Assembly: GCA_023427285.1 (NCBI GenBank)
Contig: JAEZBH010000479.1
Span: 1 to 5,628 of the forward strand
Direction of reading: 5' to 3'
Origin: Pseudomonadota bacterium
GTDB taxonomy: Bacteria; Pseudomonadota; Alphaproteobacteria; Sphingomonadales; Sphingomonadaceae
Length of the DNA stretch: 5,628 nucleotides
The notes beneath the pieces are model-generated. The model worked only from the letters and a program-made list of their open reading frames with translations. It was not told the origin of the DNA and did no database searches. The translations under genes and the position numbers were made by a program. Positions 5,257 to 5,628 of the stretch are shown here, piece after piece (the first letter of the stretch is position 1; each line of letters begins with the position of its first letter).

Positions 5257-5628
5257 CTATCCAATTCGCTTGGCCAGCAGCCTGAGCCCCGCCTGCGCCA
5301 GAGCAACGGGATAAGGATTGCGCAGAACGCCGCCATCCAGCCGCTGCCGCACTGCATCGACCGCCTTGGCCATCTTTTGCGGCTCCGCATCGAACAGAGA
5401 CGCGAGAAATGCATCCGTGCTCATGACGCCAAGGCCAACGGCTGCCAGCTTGCGGCGCGGAAAATCCCGCAGGTTCTCGGTCACGATGAGCGCAGCCTTG
5501 GCAGCCATCGCCCCCGAGACGACATGACGATCATCCGGATCCCGCACCTTCGGGCCGCCCTCAAGCGAGATCATCTCATCGGGCACCATTGCGCTCGGAT
5601 ACGCCGCTTCCAACGCGCGGCGCAGAGC
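5257..5628 (-). CDS. PIN-domain protein (VapC-like ribonuclease toxin), C-terminal part
   Basis: The frame is open from the window edge to a TAG at 5257-5259, giving 123 residues; the N-terminus is missing. The stretch VRDPDDRHVVSGAMAAKA followed by LIVTENLRDFP is the C-terminal half of a PIN nuclease domain. The DPDD acidic cluster supplies metal-binding aspartates, and the buried strand leads into T-E-N. It is followed by STDAFLASLFDAEP and a helical tail, LAQAGLRLLAKRIG. This resembles PIN proteins of about 180-200 residues that often follow a small helix-turn-helix antitoxin gene, which here would lie outside the window. Members cut RNA; as a toxin this would be held inactive by its partner. 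TTG at 5613 could pose as a start, but the homologous sequence pattern continues in frame to the edge, so the gene is treated as 5'-truncated. No link to the transport genes is evident beyond strand. Confidence 0.75.
   Translation of the reverse strand, partial: ALRRALEAAYPSAMVPDEMISLEGGPKVRDPDDRHVVSGAMAAKAALIVTENLRDFPRRKLAAVGLGVMSTDAFLASLFDAEPQKMAKAVDAVRQRLDGGVLRNPYPVALAQAGLRLLAKRIG

Overview
The window reads as a piece of an alphaproteobacterial chromosome, most likely from the Sphingomonadaceae. The coding style is moderately GC-rich, and the TonB-dependent receptor is of the kind (DIVVTA TonB box, LERIEVLRGPQGTLYGKNT plug signature) that sphingomonads carry in large numbers. A SnoaL-like protein, an MFS carrier and an ACMSD-type amidohydrolase beside it are also typical of sphingomonad catabolic regions. 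The family assignment is an inference from style; no ribosomal or other marker gene is present.

All five supportable genes lie on the minus strand, so transcription runs from high to low coordinates. In that order they are: the C-terminal part of a PIN-domain protein (5628-5257, cut by the window edge); a SnoaL/NTF2-fold protein with a GTG start (5109-4531); a 272-base non-coding stretch rich in inverted repeats; a full TonB-dependent outer-membrane receptor (4258-1934); a 12-TM major facilitator (1904-672), 29 bases behind the receptor and probably co-transcribed with it; a 162-base gap with a possible promoter and a stem-loop; and the N-terminal part of an amidohydrolase (509-1, cut by the window edge).

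The functional reading is a small uptake-and-breakdown locus for an unknown organic compound. The receptor would bring the substrate across the outer membrane, the MFS protein would move it or a product across the inner membrane, and the SnoaL-like protein (with a Tyr/Asp/His set like that of steroid and scytalone dehydratases) and the amidohydrolase would act on it in the cytoplasm. The substrate cannot be read from the sequence, and no regulator gene is visible. The PIN protein is probably the toxin half of a toxin-antitoxin pair and unrelated in function.

The least explained part is the leader of the receptor gene. It holds three consecutive 16-base inverted repeats at about 22-base spacing, a further stem-loop upstream, and a perfect six-base complement facing the ribosome binding site. 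No CRISPR array, tRNA, rRNA or insertion sequence was seen.
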